A stretch of DNA of 64,000 bases, taken from positions 1,090,001 to 1,154,000 of the forward strand of contig CALNXK010000034.1 of the NCBI GenBank assembly GCA_942486035.1, in the 5' to 3' direction. The DNA is from Porites lobata (taxonomy: Eukaryota > Cnidaria > Anthozoa > Scleractinia > Poritidae). Shown here piece after piece: positions 1 through 14,200 of this stretch. A program made the position numbers and the translations under genes. The notes below the pieces were generated by a model, which saw only the letters and a program-made list of their open reading frames with translations, searched no databases and was not told the origin of the DNA. Numbering within the stretch: the stretch's first letter is position 1; the number at the start of each line of letters is the position of its first letter.

Positions 1-1057
1 TTTATCACCCCGTTCTGTTAAGTCCGATAATGACCTGCTTTTACACTGTATTGAATTACATTCTCAAAACACCAATATGTGCACAATTACGGAACACAAT
101 GGTTCCCACACAATAATAGAGTCATTGTTACGTTTGTCTCAGTTTGTATGCTACCGAAACAGGTAGACTGTTTTTTCCCAGACGTACGTAACAGTTGCCG
201 TTAGCGACAAAGGTGATCGTTTTTGGTCACGTGTCTAAAGAGATGTTATCTCCAAAGGCAAACGGACGTGATAACATTCCTTCGCATTTCTTTGCTCGCG
301 CTTTGGCTGTCTATCGTCGCTTATCCGCTTTCGTTTAGTAATACAACATGATCCAGCTAAAAGTGTTCTACCTAATATGCGAACTAATTACTGCGGACGA
401 AAAATTAATGAGGTGTCTACCTTCGATGATCTCATGCGAATCGTAAGGAATAAATTAGGCGTGTTTACTGTCTATTCGCTTATCCCTTTCGTTTAGTATG
501 GAACATGATCCAGCTAAAGTGTTCTAAATTTTCTTTTGGAAGTGTCCCCCAGAGCGTGAAAACAAAAGAAACCAACCCCACTAGACCGGAGTCCCCCACT
601 CCATGTAAACAGGCCCTTAGACGTTCCTTGTTTGTTTATGGAGAAGCCCGCCATCGTTTAATTCTCAGGAATGTGAAGGAATGCGAACACGTGTGCTTGC
701 ATTTGAGGCGTCAGGGATAGATCACGTGGGCTTAATTCAAATATGTTTCTCTGCAGAGCCAACAGTTTCGAGCGTCTGCGAAAAAACAGTCTACCTGTTT
801 CGGTAGTATATCATTACACATGTTTTTTTGAGCAGAGTTAGTTTTTACCGCTTATAAGCAGTATATTCATTAAAAAAAAATTCATTATTAAAAAATGATT
901 AACCCACTGATGTCTAAACTTGAGGAGAGGAGGATGGGGTGCCTTGTCTTTTTCAGTGTGTTGTATGACTGCACCTATTAAAATATTCACTGGTGAATTC
1001 TTTAGCCACATTTTGGTTGGGATTACACAACAGGAGAACATCAAGATTTACTTTTAG
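1..1057. other. Upstream intron or 5' flank of the SLC12A9-like gene
   Basis: No exon of the transporter could be placed left of position 1058, whose exon opens with an acceptor AG in phase 2. The stretch is therefore read as intron. It holds one foldback element (151-806). The 71-codon frame at 505-720 lies inside that element and has no protein likeness. Confidence 0.6.
151..806. mobile_element. MITE with about 36-bp terminal inverted repeats
   Basis: The left end CTACCGAAACAGGTAGACTG (151-170) is exactly complemented at 787-806. The match continues inward with a few mismatches. Both flanks carry TAT next to the repeat, fitting a TA-type target. Inside, a block of about 60 bp (around 309-370) is repeated directly at about 470-528. 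There is no transposase frame, so it is non-autonomous. Confidence 0.75.
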
Positions 1058-4000
1058 TGTTTGGAGTGCTGTTCAATGGAGTTACCGGCATCATGGGTAA
1101 GTACAGTATTGATAAAATCAATCCAAAGATCCAAAACAGGTGTAGGATATGCACTGAGAGCCCTTGTCTAATATGATGGGAGGAAGTTAATAACCCAGGA
1201 ATTTTCGCACCACTTTAATGAGGAATTAAATTGTGCCTGTGCGCAATATTGATTTCGTCGGAATCTAGATTCCCTAGCTTAAAAATTCAAGGAGGCTGCA
1301 CACCTCATCAGGTTATTGATTTCACTCCCATATTCATAAAGACAGTACTTTACAATACTGTAGCTCCTCCCCTTCTTATATTTCATATGAAATGCCAGAG
1401 TTGAGTGAGTTCACGTGGCCGATGACGTCACACATACACTCCGCGCATGAGGCAGGGCCCATCATGAATCCCGTTATCATGTATTTTTCGCTGTCAGGGA
1501 TCTCTTCCCATAATGCAGTTTTAAACGCTTCAAATTATTTGTTAATATTTTATGTCTGATTTGAGTTGTTTCTTTGTGCTTAGCTGGCGCTAATATTTCT
1601 GGAGACTTGAAAAAACCTGGTTATGCTATTCCCTTTGGAACACTCGCAGCAAGTCTGTTCACATTTGTTATATACATTCTCTTGGGTTAGTAATCGTGGA
1701 GGATATATATTATTTTTTACCCTTGTTTTTATTCAGTTTAATAAAATGTATTTTCCATATTAATTTATTTTTTAATTTATTTATTTTTTCAAGTGAAGTG
1801 AAAAAGGAAATGTTGTCATAGAACGTCAAATATCTAATTTCTAAAATCTCAGCAAACATTTTTTCACAGCTCCCTTGATATCCTCCGCGCTTTTCACTTC
1901 TCTTTGTTTATAGACCACACTTATTGATTGGTTTATTTTTCATTGGGTGTTGATTCGTTTTTTATGCAGAATCGACACTGATTCGTTGCAGGTTTTCGGA
2001 GATTGCTACCCTGGCACCATGTTTCAGGAAAACGATGAAAGAAAGATTAACTTCCAGCGTGTATTCGTGAACTTTCCAAATAATATTGTCTTTCATTACT
2101 TGATTATCATCTGTTCCGAATTCCTGCATTTTTTTCCGTTATTCCTAACGGCTGTGCCAAGAAAATATCGCCGACTTCATAGAATAGCTTGGCCACTCAA
2201 CGTTATACTGTGCTTTTCCCAACATACAGTTTTCTAATCAGTACCGACTAGCTGGGCTGCACAAACGACAACAAATCACACTGACTGTGCAGTTATTGAT
2301 CAGTTTTTATACAGGTTAACTCAACTAATTCTTCAACTTTGTTTGCAGTGTTTTTTACCAGTGCTACATGCTCCAAAGACTTACTGAAAAATAACTACAA
2401 CTATATTCAGGTAAATATCAATGGTCTGTGTTGGTTATTGTCTTTACTTGGTAAGTGTTTGATTAAGAGTAACCGCAAGGACTAGGTTTGTCCAACAATT
2501 TTCTGTAATTCCGATCCACAGTCGAAAAGAAGCGTAGTCGCTTTTTTCACGGGAAGATTTTAGAGGCTGCTGGTTAGATAGGATGCAAATCACTCGATGT
2601 AAAGCTCCGAAAATCCCGGGGGGAGAACATCAGTTAATTTGCAAACAATTTATTGGTAAGAAGGTTTCATCTCGCTAAGTTTTTGTCTTTTATTTCTCTT
2701 GTCAAAACTGCGGTCAAAATGTAATATACACTTTCTTCTCGCACGTTTAGAATTTCCAACAGGAGTGTGTAATATGTATTTATGTAATGTGTTTAATGTC
2801 TGTAAGTACCTGTTGGTAAGGCTGCATTAAAAAAAAGAGAAGAAAAAGGAATAAATAGAAAGCTTTTCAACTTTCACATGGCTTTCCTAACAATTTGATT
2901 CAAAGCTTCCTATTCTTCCACTAAAGGTATTTTGATATTATTCAAGACAAAAGCATCATTTGTCATTACAAACATAGTAACAGTGTTTGCAATTGTAATT
3001 ATCAGGGAGCTTTAGCAACGAATACGGCGACGGCAACGAGGGCGTCAAAGCAATAGGTTTGTTGAGCAAAACAACAACCTAACACGTGCATCGCGCTTTT
3101 TTGTACATTTCTTTGCCGTCCCTGCACGACTACGACGTGAAAATGCCTAATTTCACTTTTTTATGGAGGGCGTAAACAAGCCACGAGGACCTTTTCTCTC
3201 TCTTTCTAAACTTGAGTGCGGTCCCTAAGTTATCAACTCCAGGGAAATTCAACTGCATTAGACATTTTCTGCAAATAGGAATAAACGCGACAAAGTTTAC
3301 AAAACGCGAATTCATTCTAAAGGTGACGTTCTCGCTGCCGTCGCCGTCGTCGATGCTAAAGCTCCCTATCATCATCACTTTCATTAACAGGAATATCCAC
3401 AAGTTTAAGAACTTTAAAACATCACTTTTTCTCCATATGTCATCATACAGGTAATAAACAAAGTTGAGTTGTTGGTGACAATCGGAGCGTTTGCAGCAAC
3501 TCTTTCAGCTGCTCTTAGCTGCCTTATAGGTAAGTAAAAGGCTTATTACAGGGTTGTGCTGACGTAGTTTTATAGGTCTGGTAAAGTCTGAAAACAGTTT
3601 GATATCTAGAGTGCGAAAGAGAATTGATAACGCTTTCATCAGGGCTCTTCTTCTCACAAAATCGGTACGCAGTTATATTTAATATCTATCATCGGGAACA
3701 CGCCGATAAGGGAGCATTACTCAGAATTGTGAGCAAAAGATCGAAATTTTTTTCTAGAATAAATAAGAATGATAAGAATATACATTTTCTAATTTTTCAA
3801 AGGAAAAACGTCCATTTCGTGACAAGAGGTTCTAAAATATAGCTGCAATGCCGACAAACTTTTGCCTTTTTAACCGTTTTTTTTTTGTTGTTGTTGTTCA
3901 TTAAACATCGATTTTTTTCGGTCTTATAGCTTGGACATTTTTTCTTATTTACTGCATTTGACCAAGGCATGCTCCTGGCCATCCTGTCCTATCAATTTAT

Positions 4001-5210
4001 TTCTGTTGTTGTAAAACTTTCCTTGTTTTATCCACAGGTGCATCACGAATTTTGCAAGCCGTGGCCAAAGATGACCTCTTAGGTATATCATAACTAGATC
4101 TTATTAATAAACCTTTCTTTCTTCGATGAAACTGCTGTAGATATGTTTTGTGAAGCTTTTCATCTGGGAATATCCTGCTAGGTTTTGAAATTGTGGAACC
4201 TTCTTAAACGTTTAGAGAAAATCCGAGAAGAACGAAATGGGAGTTATTTACTGTACAAAATGTTGGATGGCGTACTTTGATAATTTTTTTCAGTTTTAAT
4301 GTAATACTTTTTTTTATATGAAGTGGCTAGTACCCCTCTCGCCTCAATAGCATGCCTTTAAACTGGCTTTTTAAATTGACTTGTTTACCTCTTAGGTATT
4401 ATACTACGCCCATTTAGTAAAGTCCAAAGAAATGGAGAACCATTGAGAGCCGTTCTAGTTTCCTGGTTCTTTATTCAGGTTTGTTACGCATTGACTCATG
4501 TATAGTTTATTTGTAACATAAGTAAACGAAAAGCTTTCGCTAACATTATCATTTTAATATATAAAATAATATAAGTCAGCTTGAAAGTTAACCTGGAACT
4601 GTGACGCACACATGTTGTCTTTGTTGCTGTTGACTGCAAATATTGATAGGACGATAGGACGATAGGACGATAGGATAGAGACCTATCGATCTTTTTCAAA
4701 TATCTTACAATTATTTTTTTTTCCTTTTTTGTGTGTTTTAATGATATTTTTCTCTGTTTTTTTTTTTTTCGTTTTCCTTTCCCTTTCTCATAAGTAGATT
4801 GTCCTCTTGATTGGCAATCTTAACAACGTTGCTGTGTTGGTCAGTATGTTCTTTCTTCTATCTTATGGAGTCACCAACATGGCCTGCTTCGTACTCAAAG
4901 TTGCATCCGCACCAAATTTCAGGTATTACTGAATTCAAACCCTGTACTTACATAATTATTATATCATCATCCTTGTATTTGTACCCAGCTGGGTAAAGAA
5001 ACCTGTAGAAAGCAGTGTCGTAGCACTCATCATACAGAGGGCAAGGAAAAATTGTTTTTCCAGCGCGACATTGGATCTGCGCAGAGGGAAAAGCAAAACA
5101 GTGTACTTGTAGTCAATTTTGGGGTCTTGGTCAGCTGGGGGAGTACCTTTATGGTACGATTCAAATAGGGCAGACGGCAAATTGTCGTTGCTCGAAATAT
5201 CTAAAAGTCT

Positions 5211-5251
<41 letters not shown>

Positions 5252-8200
5252 ACAGTTGGTTTCAGCTCCATCAAATCCTATACCAATTGTAGAAGAGAAG
5301 CCACCCACAATGTGAGCACAGTTACTGACAATGATGATTTTTCCCGGCGCATTAACAATGTTTAGTGCGACTGAGCTGGGAAATGCACTGGTGAGCGGCC
5401 GCCTGTCCCTAGTACCCAGTTGGTGGCCGCGCGCTTGCAATTAAAGAATTATTCCCGTACGGGGGATTCAAATGTATGCTGACCAATCATAATACGCGGA
5501 GAGCATCCTCTGCACTTTTAATTTCCTAAGTAACTACATAAGCCGGATAATGCTTTCGATGTAATGCTAAATGGTCAATTGTTTTTCACTTGCCACTGGT
5601 TGAGAAAATGGCGCAAAATGTACTAGCCCATCATCAAAAGTCGTGCGACATTCTTTGCCACCGGTAATATGAAACAAAAAACACTTGCCGAACACATAGA
5701 TACAAAGATGTCTACGCCAATACAACCTTTCATGATAAATTTCCTAGACAGGGTCATTCCTCGGCTCTCATATGGTCTTTCTCTATTTCTTTCAGACCAA
5801 CATTTCAGTATTTCTCATGGCAGTCTGGTTAGTATAAATGTCGCTAATATTTTGAAATTGTAGTTGATTGTTGCTATTTTACTGTTAATTAATTGTTCAC
5901 TTGTTTTATTCATCCGTTGCAGCGTAAACATCAGTTGTTTCCTTTCGTTTATATTTTTTTAGCTCTTCTTGGTGCAGTGTTGTGTTTCCTGATCATGTTC
6001 TTGATAAACTACAAATACGCAGCTTTGGCTGTAGGTAAGTGATCGCAGATGAGATCAGTCGAACACGAAAATAAAACACGAAAACAAAACGCCCTGCCAA
6101 GTTTTCTCGTGTGCTTTTTACTTTCGCTTCTTCACCACTATCTTTGAGCCTGGAACAAGCTATGGCCCTTAATGAATAGTGATTCTTAACGAGCAGTGAA
6201 TTCACACGCGAGCTAGTTAAAATTTCAGTTAGCTTAGACCCCGTTTTCACGGGTTTGGACAAATTTTTGAACTGACAAAAACTTGCACGGATCCACCTTT
6301 CGTTTACACAGGAACCGAGGAACCGAGCAAGTTTTTGAACGGCAAACAGTACTGCAAGCTGTAATAGAATTTGCACGGTTCCGTGTAAACGGGTAGAACA
6401 GGTAAAAAATTCGTCCGTTCAAAAATTTGTCCGGGACCGTGTAAGCAGGGTCTTGGCTTTCTTCTTGAACTCGATATAAATGTCCTCGCGGGAATTTTAG
6501 CCATTCAAAGTGTGAAAGATTTTTCTTTCTGACCACATTGAACAGGTAAAAAGATTGAGTTTGTTCAAAATTGATATCAACAACGAAATCAATTTTCAAA
6601 CAAAGATATCGTTAATGAAATCATATTAAAGGGGGGAATGTTTTGTTCTTCTTTCAAAAATTCATGTCTATCAGATCTTCATCATAAATTTCAAAAGAAA
6701 ATTGTCCATGACGTTTGAGAGTTGGATGAAAGGTTAAAGACGTTACCTTATTTTGGGGAATTTTTTGTCTTTCAAAAATAAGGTTTTTCGTTGGTCATTC
6801 CGGTTTTCCCTTCCCCTTATAAATTAACATATCCAAACTTCAGTTCGATCAGAAATGTGATAGAAAAAGAACCAGTTTGTCAGTGTGGATGTGCTTTAAC
6901 TTAATTGTTACATCTATTTATTTATTTGTTTATTTATTTTCTTTGTTTTTCTTTTTTGAGCAAATCTTCGTAGCTTAGCATTTAACTTTTTTGGGATGAT
7001 ACTACATTTAGCTGTTGGAAATTTTCTCCAGTGGTGTTTATTTGTTATTTTGTCTTCTTGCAGCCGTGATGTTGATCTTATTTGTGGTGATTTCCCTTCG
7101 CGCCCCACCCACCCCCTGGGGTGATGTCTCTCAAGCCCTAATATACCATCAGGTAAGTATGTTATCGTGGCATAGTGTGTAAAACGGCAAAAAGGGAGTC
7201 GGTTCATTCGTGTCCACCATCATCTTGGACCTGAGGGCCACTAATTGGGACGAGATGTGCAGTAACAGAATAGTCGCAGCCGCAGAAAGCACATAATTTG
7301 CAAACTTATACGAACTTCTGGGCCCGATAAGCCACAGGTTACGTTTGACTTAGTCCTAAGTAGCCAGTTCCAGAAGCAGTTGAAATTAGATGCTTCTCAC
7401 TGACCATAAAATATATCTGGCCAGTTCGAAGCAGGGAACTTCTAGGTTCGACTTCATGAGACTAAAAGTGCCTCTGGGCTCTCACGTTCTCTTTCTTAAC
7501 CTTCGCCCCTAACTGTCCTGTATAGCTTCTCCCGATTCTCTGAAAATGAGGCAGCACAAAGCATGACACCATGGCGAAAGTGTGGATGGGTGGTGTTACT
7601 TCATTTGCTGATGTATTTCTAGAACGTATTGTCACTTTAGGTTTAAAATTTTCACAATTCTTCGTAACCTATATATGTGTAACGAGGTTTGTTGGCATTT
7701 TAACGCATTTTCGCCTGGATTTTGTCATAGGTTAGGAAATATCTTCTTCGATTAGACTTACGGAAGGAGCACGTAAAGTATTGGAGACCACAGGTAATGA
7801 TATTACAGAAGATGTCCGGGGGAGTCGCATTTTTAGTGCAACATCAGATTTGCCACCCTAGGTAGGTTTGCCTGGGTGAATTTAGTGCAATTTGCAAGAA
7901 AAGTATGATGATTTCCATGCTGATTCCATTTATCATAACAAACATTTAAAAGTGGAGCCAAGCCATTCTATTTAATGCTCCAAAAAGCTGATCTAGGGGA
8001 ATAAGAAAAAGGTCATTAATTATTCAAAATGGCGACAAGATTTCGTTTACGAGTATTAGAATGTAATGAAACGAGGTATTAAATGGGGCTAAATTTGGTT
8101 GATTACTGTAACACAGCAAACGCAAGCGAGTACGGAGCTCCCAACTAAAGCTTCCATTTTGTTCGGGCTCTTTGACAAGAACGTCGTGACATGTTGATCA

Positions 8201-11200
8201 CATCATTTCTCATTCCTTCACTGAGCTTAAAATTTACCATCATTCTTTATTTATCACGCACATGACGATTTCGACATTGCTGGTCCAAGCAATATGCAGG
8301 ACGCTTGTGACACATGAACCTTGTATATGGCACAGCTCGCCATGAATCCTTCGTAGCTCAGTGGTTAGAGCATCCGACCGGTGTACGGAAGGTCATAGGT
8401 TCAACTCCTGTCGGGGACTCAGGTTTTCCCGCCTTTGTCCCATGCTAGTGACCTGTTGATCACGTGATTTCTCATGTCAATACAGTTTTGCTACTCTTAA
8501 CCAGGTGTTGCTGTTGGTTTCAAATCCTCGCTCAAGTTACCCCTTAATTGACTTTGTCAATGATATTAAGAAGGTAAGAATGCCGTGCTATAGGGTACAA
8601 AGAATGAAGGAGAAAAACCGTACGCGACAGTGAGTGTAATAGCACTACCTCCAAAAATATTCGTTGTGCGAGCTCGAAAATTACGCACAGGGAACCCGTT
8701 GAACTGAGACACAGGGAGCTCATCAAACGCAGGGAGACGCTTCAAGACTATAATGCCCCCGTAATGACCTTCCAACTAATGTTACATTTAATTTGTTTTC
8801 AGTAGTCCTTTCTTTAGTATATATTACATAAAGCATGAGAAAAAGTGTTTAATTTGATCGCAACACATCCATAAAAGGAGTTGGTGAAACGAGGCCCAGC
8901 CGAGGTTTTTAAATTTGACCCTGAGGTTATTGGAAATCGGATGAAACGTTCTTTCCAGTGTATGATAGAGGTTCTCAAACGATCACCAATTTTTGAAGAA
9001 ATTCAAAGCTAAGCCAAAGGTTGGCAAAATTTTATTCGGATACTATTTCCAAACTCTCCGAGATGGAAAGAGTTATCCTTTGTTTTCTCTTCGTGGGGTA
9101 TTAGTAAGGTTTGAAAAGAATAGTGAATAACAGTTTTAGCTAGTTTTTTTTATTTATTTATTTATTTATTTTGTTTCTGTTTTTGATTTTCCTTCCAGGG
9201 CGGCCTTTTTATTCTAGGTCATGTTCAAGAAGGTGACTTCATTGAACAAGTAAGAATCTGGGCATAGTTCTGTAAGTCGCTCGGTCCGTTTACACCTGAG
9301 GTTACAAGGATCTTAAGGCTTGTTTCTGTGGCAATTTTTTATGATAGACAGAGGCCCTTTATGTTTGCTTAAAAAATGAAATGAAATCAAAGTGAAATGA
9401 AAAGTGACCCTTCATGTTTGCATGAAAAACATGCATAATCCAAAAGCACTGATATCTTATCAGTCGACTTCATCCTTTGCAACTACAAAACGCGTTTCTT
9501 TAGAACTTTTGTAAAACTAATGAATAGTCGAATGCTCATATTTTACTGTTTGGTGGATATTTTTCCCTTCTTTATTGTTTTTTTTCCTTCACAGACTGTG
9601 AGAAAACAAAAAAGTGACCTAACTACCTGGCTGAATTTTGTGGAATGTACTGAGATTAAAGCTTTTGTGGATCTTACAGTAACTGGGAATATACGAACTG
9701 GCGCGCAAAACTTACTGATGGTAATAATAGAAATAACCTTTTCATCCTTGTCTACCTAGCGATAACGCATCGAAATCTTCGCGTCCGTACTAGCGTTTAC
9801 GCATAGTCTGCGACCGTCTGCCCTCAGCCATCGTAAACTCTTATCTCGTGATACCTTTGTAGTCGGTTATTTGTACGATACTCTTGTCTTGTAGGCGCCA
9901 TTAAGACACATTTTCAAAATCTCCGTTTTTGCCTGTCTATACCAAAACAATAGATTTCCGTTTTCAATATATATACTCTCCAGCTTTGAGGGCTTTTTCG
10001 AAGACCTTGTATGCGTTTCTAAACTTGAACAGATTACTGATTGTGGACGCCACGTAAGAAAACTATAGCCCATCCTAGCATTCCACCCTACCCTTAACTA
10101 CTTTCTCCTGCATGGCCTTTATCGTTCTAGATAAAAATGACTGTTTTGCACCTGACTTCATGGCGCCCATGTTGGTGGTCAAGAACAAAAGCCTTTCTCT
10201 CCGCTGGAAAATAAACTCCATTTTCAATTATAGTCTTTGAAAGAAAAATTTTTAAATTGACCACCAAAATGGCGGCCTTGTCTCTTGGTTATAAACTAAG
10301 AATAGGTAGGGACTGGGAAATAGTTTGAATGTCATTGGCTTGAATGCTGTTGGGGTTTGTCGGCGCTCAAGATTAATGTCAGCCTTTTGACATAATTGTC
10401 AAATCTTTCGCATCTGTTTTGGTAGAGTTTTTAACATGGCTGGACCATTATGTATCTGTTTACATGCTTTTCTAGCTATTCAGATTAATGCTGAAAAGTA
10501 TCAAATAACCAGATTACTTGTGTTTTGTATTTCTTCAGGCTTCCGGACTTGGTGGAATGAAGCCGAACACTCTTGTTCTGGGTAAATATATTTTTTTTAT
10601 CACATTATAATTTATGGTGACCTTACGATTAAAAGTGACTGCGGGCTTTTCCATTTTGTTTTTGTTTTTTCTTTTTTCGCAATTTAACCAAGACGCCCAG
10701 TTACTTAAAAGTTAAAAAATAGGTTGGAGCTGAAGAGAGGGGGCTGGGTCCTAGCTCAGATAGATACAGTTAAGTTTGCGTCCTTTTCTGTTCACGGTCT
10801 AAAGAACATTTCAAGTCATAGTCATGCAGGGACAGCAAAGAGATTTACAGAAAAGCGTAAAGCAAAAGACTTAACTTTCTGTCGCTCTTTTTGAGGGTAA
10901 CCCACGCGAGATGCTACCGAAACATAGAAAAGCTTGTTGATCAGAAGTCGAAGGCGAACGATTAGAACCTTTCGGCCACTGCCAGTTTACCTTTCTAATA
11001 GATATTACACGTTTTTCACCAAACGGATTGCAGGCATTATCTCAGTTGTCTTAAAATAGTTATTAATTTAACTGAACACTTTTATGTTTACAGGTTTTTA
11101 TGATCACGAGTTGCCAACAGACAATTTCTCTCGTGGAATATTTAGGAAAAACAGGTTTCCATGGTTAAGAGCACTGAGGAAAGGTAAAAAAGTTTTTTTC

Positions 11201-14200
11201 CGCTAATTTTTTCACAGTTTAACAAATCAAGATACATGGCAATTTATTTTTTTTTCCCTTTTTTCACCTGGCGATTCATAGAATTATGGTTTAAGAATCT
11301 TACTTTTTAGAATTAAGGCCTTTGTGTTCTCTTAGTTTTCTCTGGAAGTTAAAGTTTGTTGAAAATATTAAGAGGCCTGTTTTTACCACTGTCATGAAAC
11401 TTGCCTGTTATCCCTTAAGTGACGTTTTCCTTGTACACCCGTGAAAATAAAGTGACAAGATCACAGCTTAATCGTTGTTGTGTTTCATGTATTGATACAT
11501 GGTAATGTGTTCACCGTTATCTACCATAGATGAGATCCTTCGCAGTGTGCAGTTACAACTTCCACCTCTACGAACTCATGTAAGTTGTCTTGTTACTCGA
11601 CTTACTGGGTGCTGCCATTTTCTTTAGTGTTAAATTCTATTTATTTATTATCGCGTGTATCCTTACATCTGTAAAACTTCAAATATTTGTTGTTGCTGGA
11701 AATTTTTCATTGCCTGTAACTGTTCATCAGTGGGATGCCTAATCTGTGTTCAAGTTAACAATTAGTTTCGGCTCCGTTAAATCCAATGAAACAGTCTATC
11801 ACGTTTCCTAATTTCAGCAACCTCGTCCCCAGGAGCTTCTCGGTTTTCATATTGGCGTCATATGGGAAACCAAACAGACCCTGGGGACGAGGTTGAAAGT
11901 TCAGTTGACTGTTCAGTCAATATTTTGGCTTGCACCTCAAAACAGTTATGAGGCTCAGAAGTCCCAAATTTCATTCACTTAACCAATTTTATAAACAATG
12001 AGTGTGTTTCTTTCACTTTCTTTTATCCGCAGCCAGGACAGCAAACGCTAACTCTAAAGGATTACGTTGGAATTATCAAGGTACGTTTTGTAGGGATAAA
12101 TTAAGTGTTACTAGATGACCTTTGTTTACCCTCGGCAGTGTTTATAGCTCAAAGGCTAGTGGGGCCCAGGCAAATGGTTTACACAGAGTTCAAATAAACG
12201 TAGTTGGTTCTAGAATCCCTACTGGCAGAAGACAAAAGAGTTGGCTTTCTCGACGCGTGGCCAAGGAGATGAACTTGGGGCTAACGAGAAACAAGTGCAG
12301 CTAGCGGTCAGAACGAACTTGAACTCTGGATCTCTGAACTGCAAGTCAAGCACTCTGACCAATCCCCTTACAACTTATATAAGTCAAAGTTCGCAATAGT
12401 ACAGTACAGCAAAAACGGCTGTTTTAATAGTTTTTTTAATGTAAAAAAGAGTTACTTAAATGACTTTGCTGTCATGCTGTACTTTGCTCAATTCGTGGAC
12501 AAAGAGAGTTACAATGAGGTAAGTTTTAGTCGAAATCTGTTAAAAACATGACTACTATGAATTTCATGCTAAGAATTGTATGGAACAATAGGCAGATTTG
12601 TTGTTTTGGTTGTTGTTTTTTTGTTTGTTTCAATGTGTAAATATCAGAGTTTCTCAGTCGCCGTTTTTTATTTAATGATAGGATGCTGTGTTGATGGAAA
12701 AGAATGTTTGCATTGCTAGACAGTAAGTATTGTTGTTGTAGAAATCTCTGCCCGGTTTGCCCCTTTTTAAAGAGTGATCAAAACTAATTTGCTTTACGTA
12801 ATTGCAAATGGAAATTCTTAATGATTGCAGCTTTTCACAGCTGGACAAAAACAGCCTTGGCAAGGAAGGATACATCGGTAATCATCTTACATTTATTAAT
12901 GAAGGATTGCTTGATATCAGTGAAAACTCACTATGATTTAGGCTACCACAGACAGAGTGAGAATTAGACCTCGTCCGCAGGCCTTCTCGGCATTCAAATT
13001 GCCGTTCACTTCTCGTCGTCGCTACCTTAACTTTTCGAGCGAAGCACTGTTGTCACCCATGTTTGTTTGTTAGTTTGTTTTAAACTTCTTTTTCAACTTT
13101 GATGATTGTTCATTCATAGAATGTTCCTCATTTTCCGTGTCTGGTTATTGTTAACCTAATCGTCCATATATTTTATTATTATTATTTTTTGTATGATTTA
13201 CAATTAAGTTTAATTTTGTGTGAAATTAGGTTTGTTGGGTAGGTTAAGACAATTTCTTTGCCAGTTTGAAAGTGCTTCTGTGTTTACGCACTGCTTAGGC
13301 ACTACAGTTCTTTTGCAAGAATTTTATTCCTTTTTAAGTCTGTGGTCTGCCTCCCTTATATTTTTAGATGTATGGCCCATGAATACTAGTATGGTAGAGG
13401 AGGGTAAGTCTTTGTTCTTGTACACTTAATTGACATAATTTGTTTCATTCAGGTCGGATGGTGGCTGAATTGTCGATGGGAAACCACAATTCGTTTTCTT
13501 TTCTATCATTATGGCAGCCTGTGCCAGACTTTCAGATAGAAGGAGGCCGAGCGCTTAAAGGGCTGGACTTGCAATTCGGAAGCACCGAGTTCAAGTTCCG
13601 CTCTGACTGCTTGCTAGATTTGTTTACTGTAGTCCCGAGTTCAAATCCTCGGCCGTGCTTGTAAATAGCTAGCTGATTTGACTTCTACCAGTTGTTATTC
13701 TTAACCCTGTTATGCTTAATTTAGTTCATTTGTTTTATGCTCGGCCCCACTACACTGTTCTATAAATCTAAACAGTCTTCCTAAATGATGCTACGATGTT
13801 CAAGGGCCATTTCCTATTTCCAAATCCCTTACTTTCACAAAGAGGCCAATTGGAGATTGATTTCTATTTTTATGAGAATAAAGTCAAAGTCATAATATCA
13901 AAGCCTTTACACCTACCTTCGTGTTAAAACGGAGGCTTGGGCAATTTGGAAATAGTCCATCAGTCTATCTCTCCCAGAACCAATTGTGGAGTCTTGAACT
14001 GTAGTTCTATCTCGCCCTATAAATTGTTTACAATTGTTTCCGTAGGTCAAACATGTTAGTGCGAGAGGTTTAACTTTGAATTGCTATCCTAGCCTTATAA
14101 AGTAGTCTAGTTCTTACTCAAGGGCCATTTTTCCATTTTGTCCATCAGGTTTGGTTTTAGGTCCTTATGACTTCACTTTTCTGCTGATTCTTCAACTGAG

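Noticed and set aside
505..720. 71-codon plus-strand frame
   Set aside because: It lies wholly inside the 151-806 foldback element and spans its internal duplication; no protein likeness.
5993..6599. Two overlapping minus-strand frames of over 120 codons
   Set aside because: They run antisense through an SLC12A9-like exon and a MITE; the length comes from the inverted repeats.
8349..8425. A working tRNA gene
   Set aside because: The A and B boxes are present, but the acceptor stem does not pair and the anticodon loop is abnormal; read as a SINE head.
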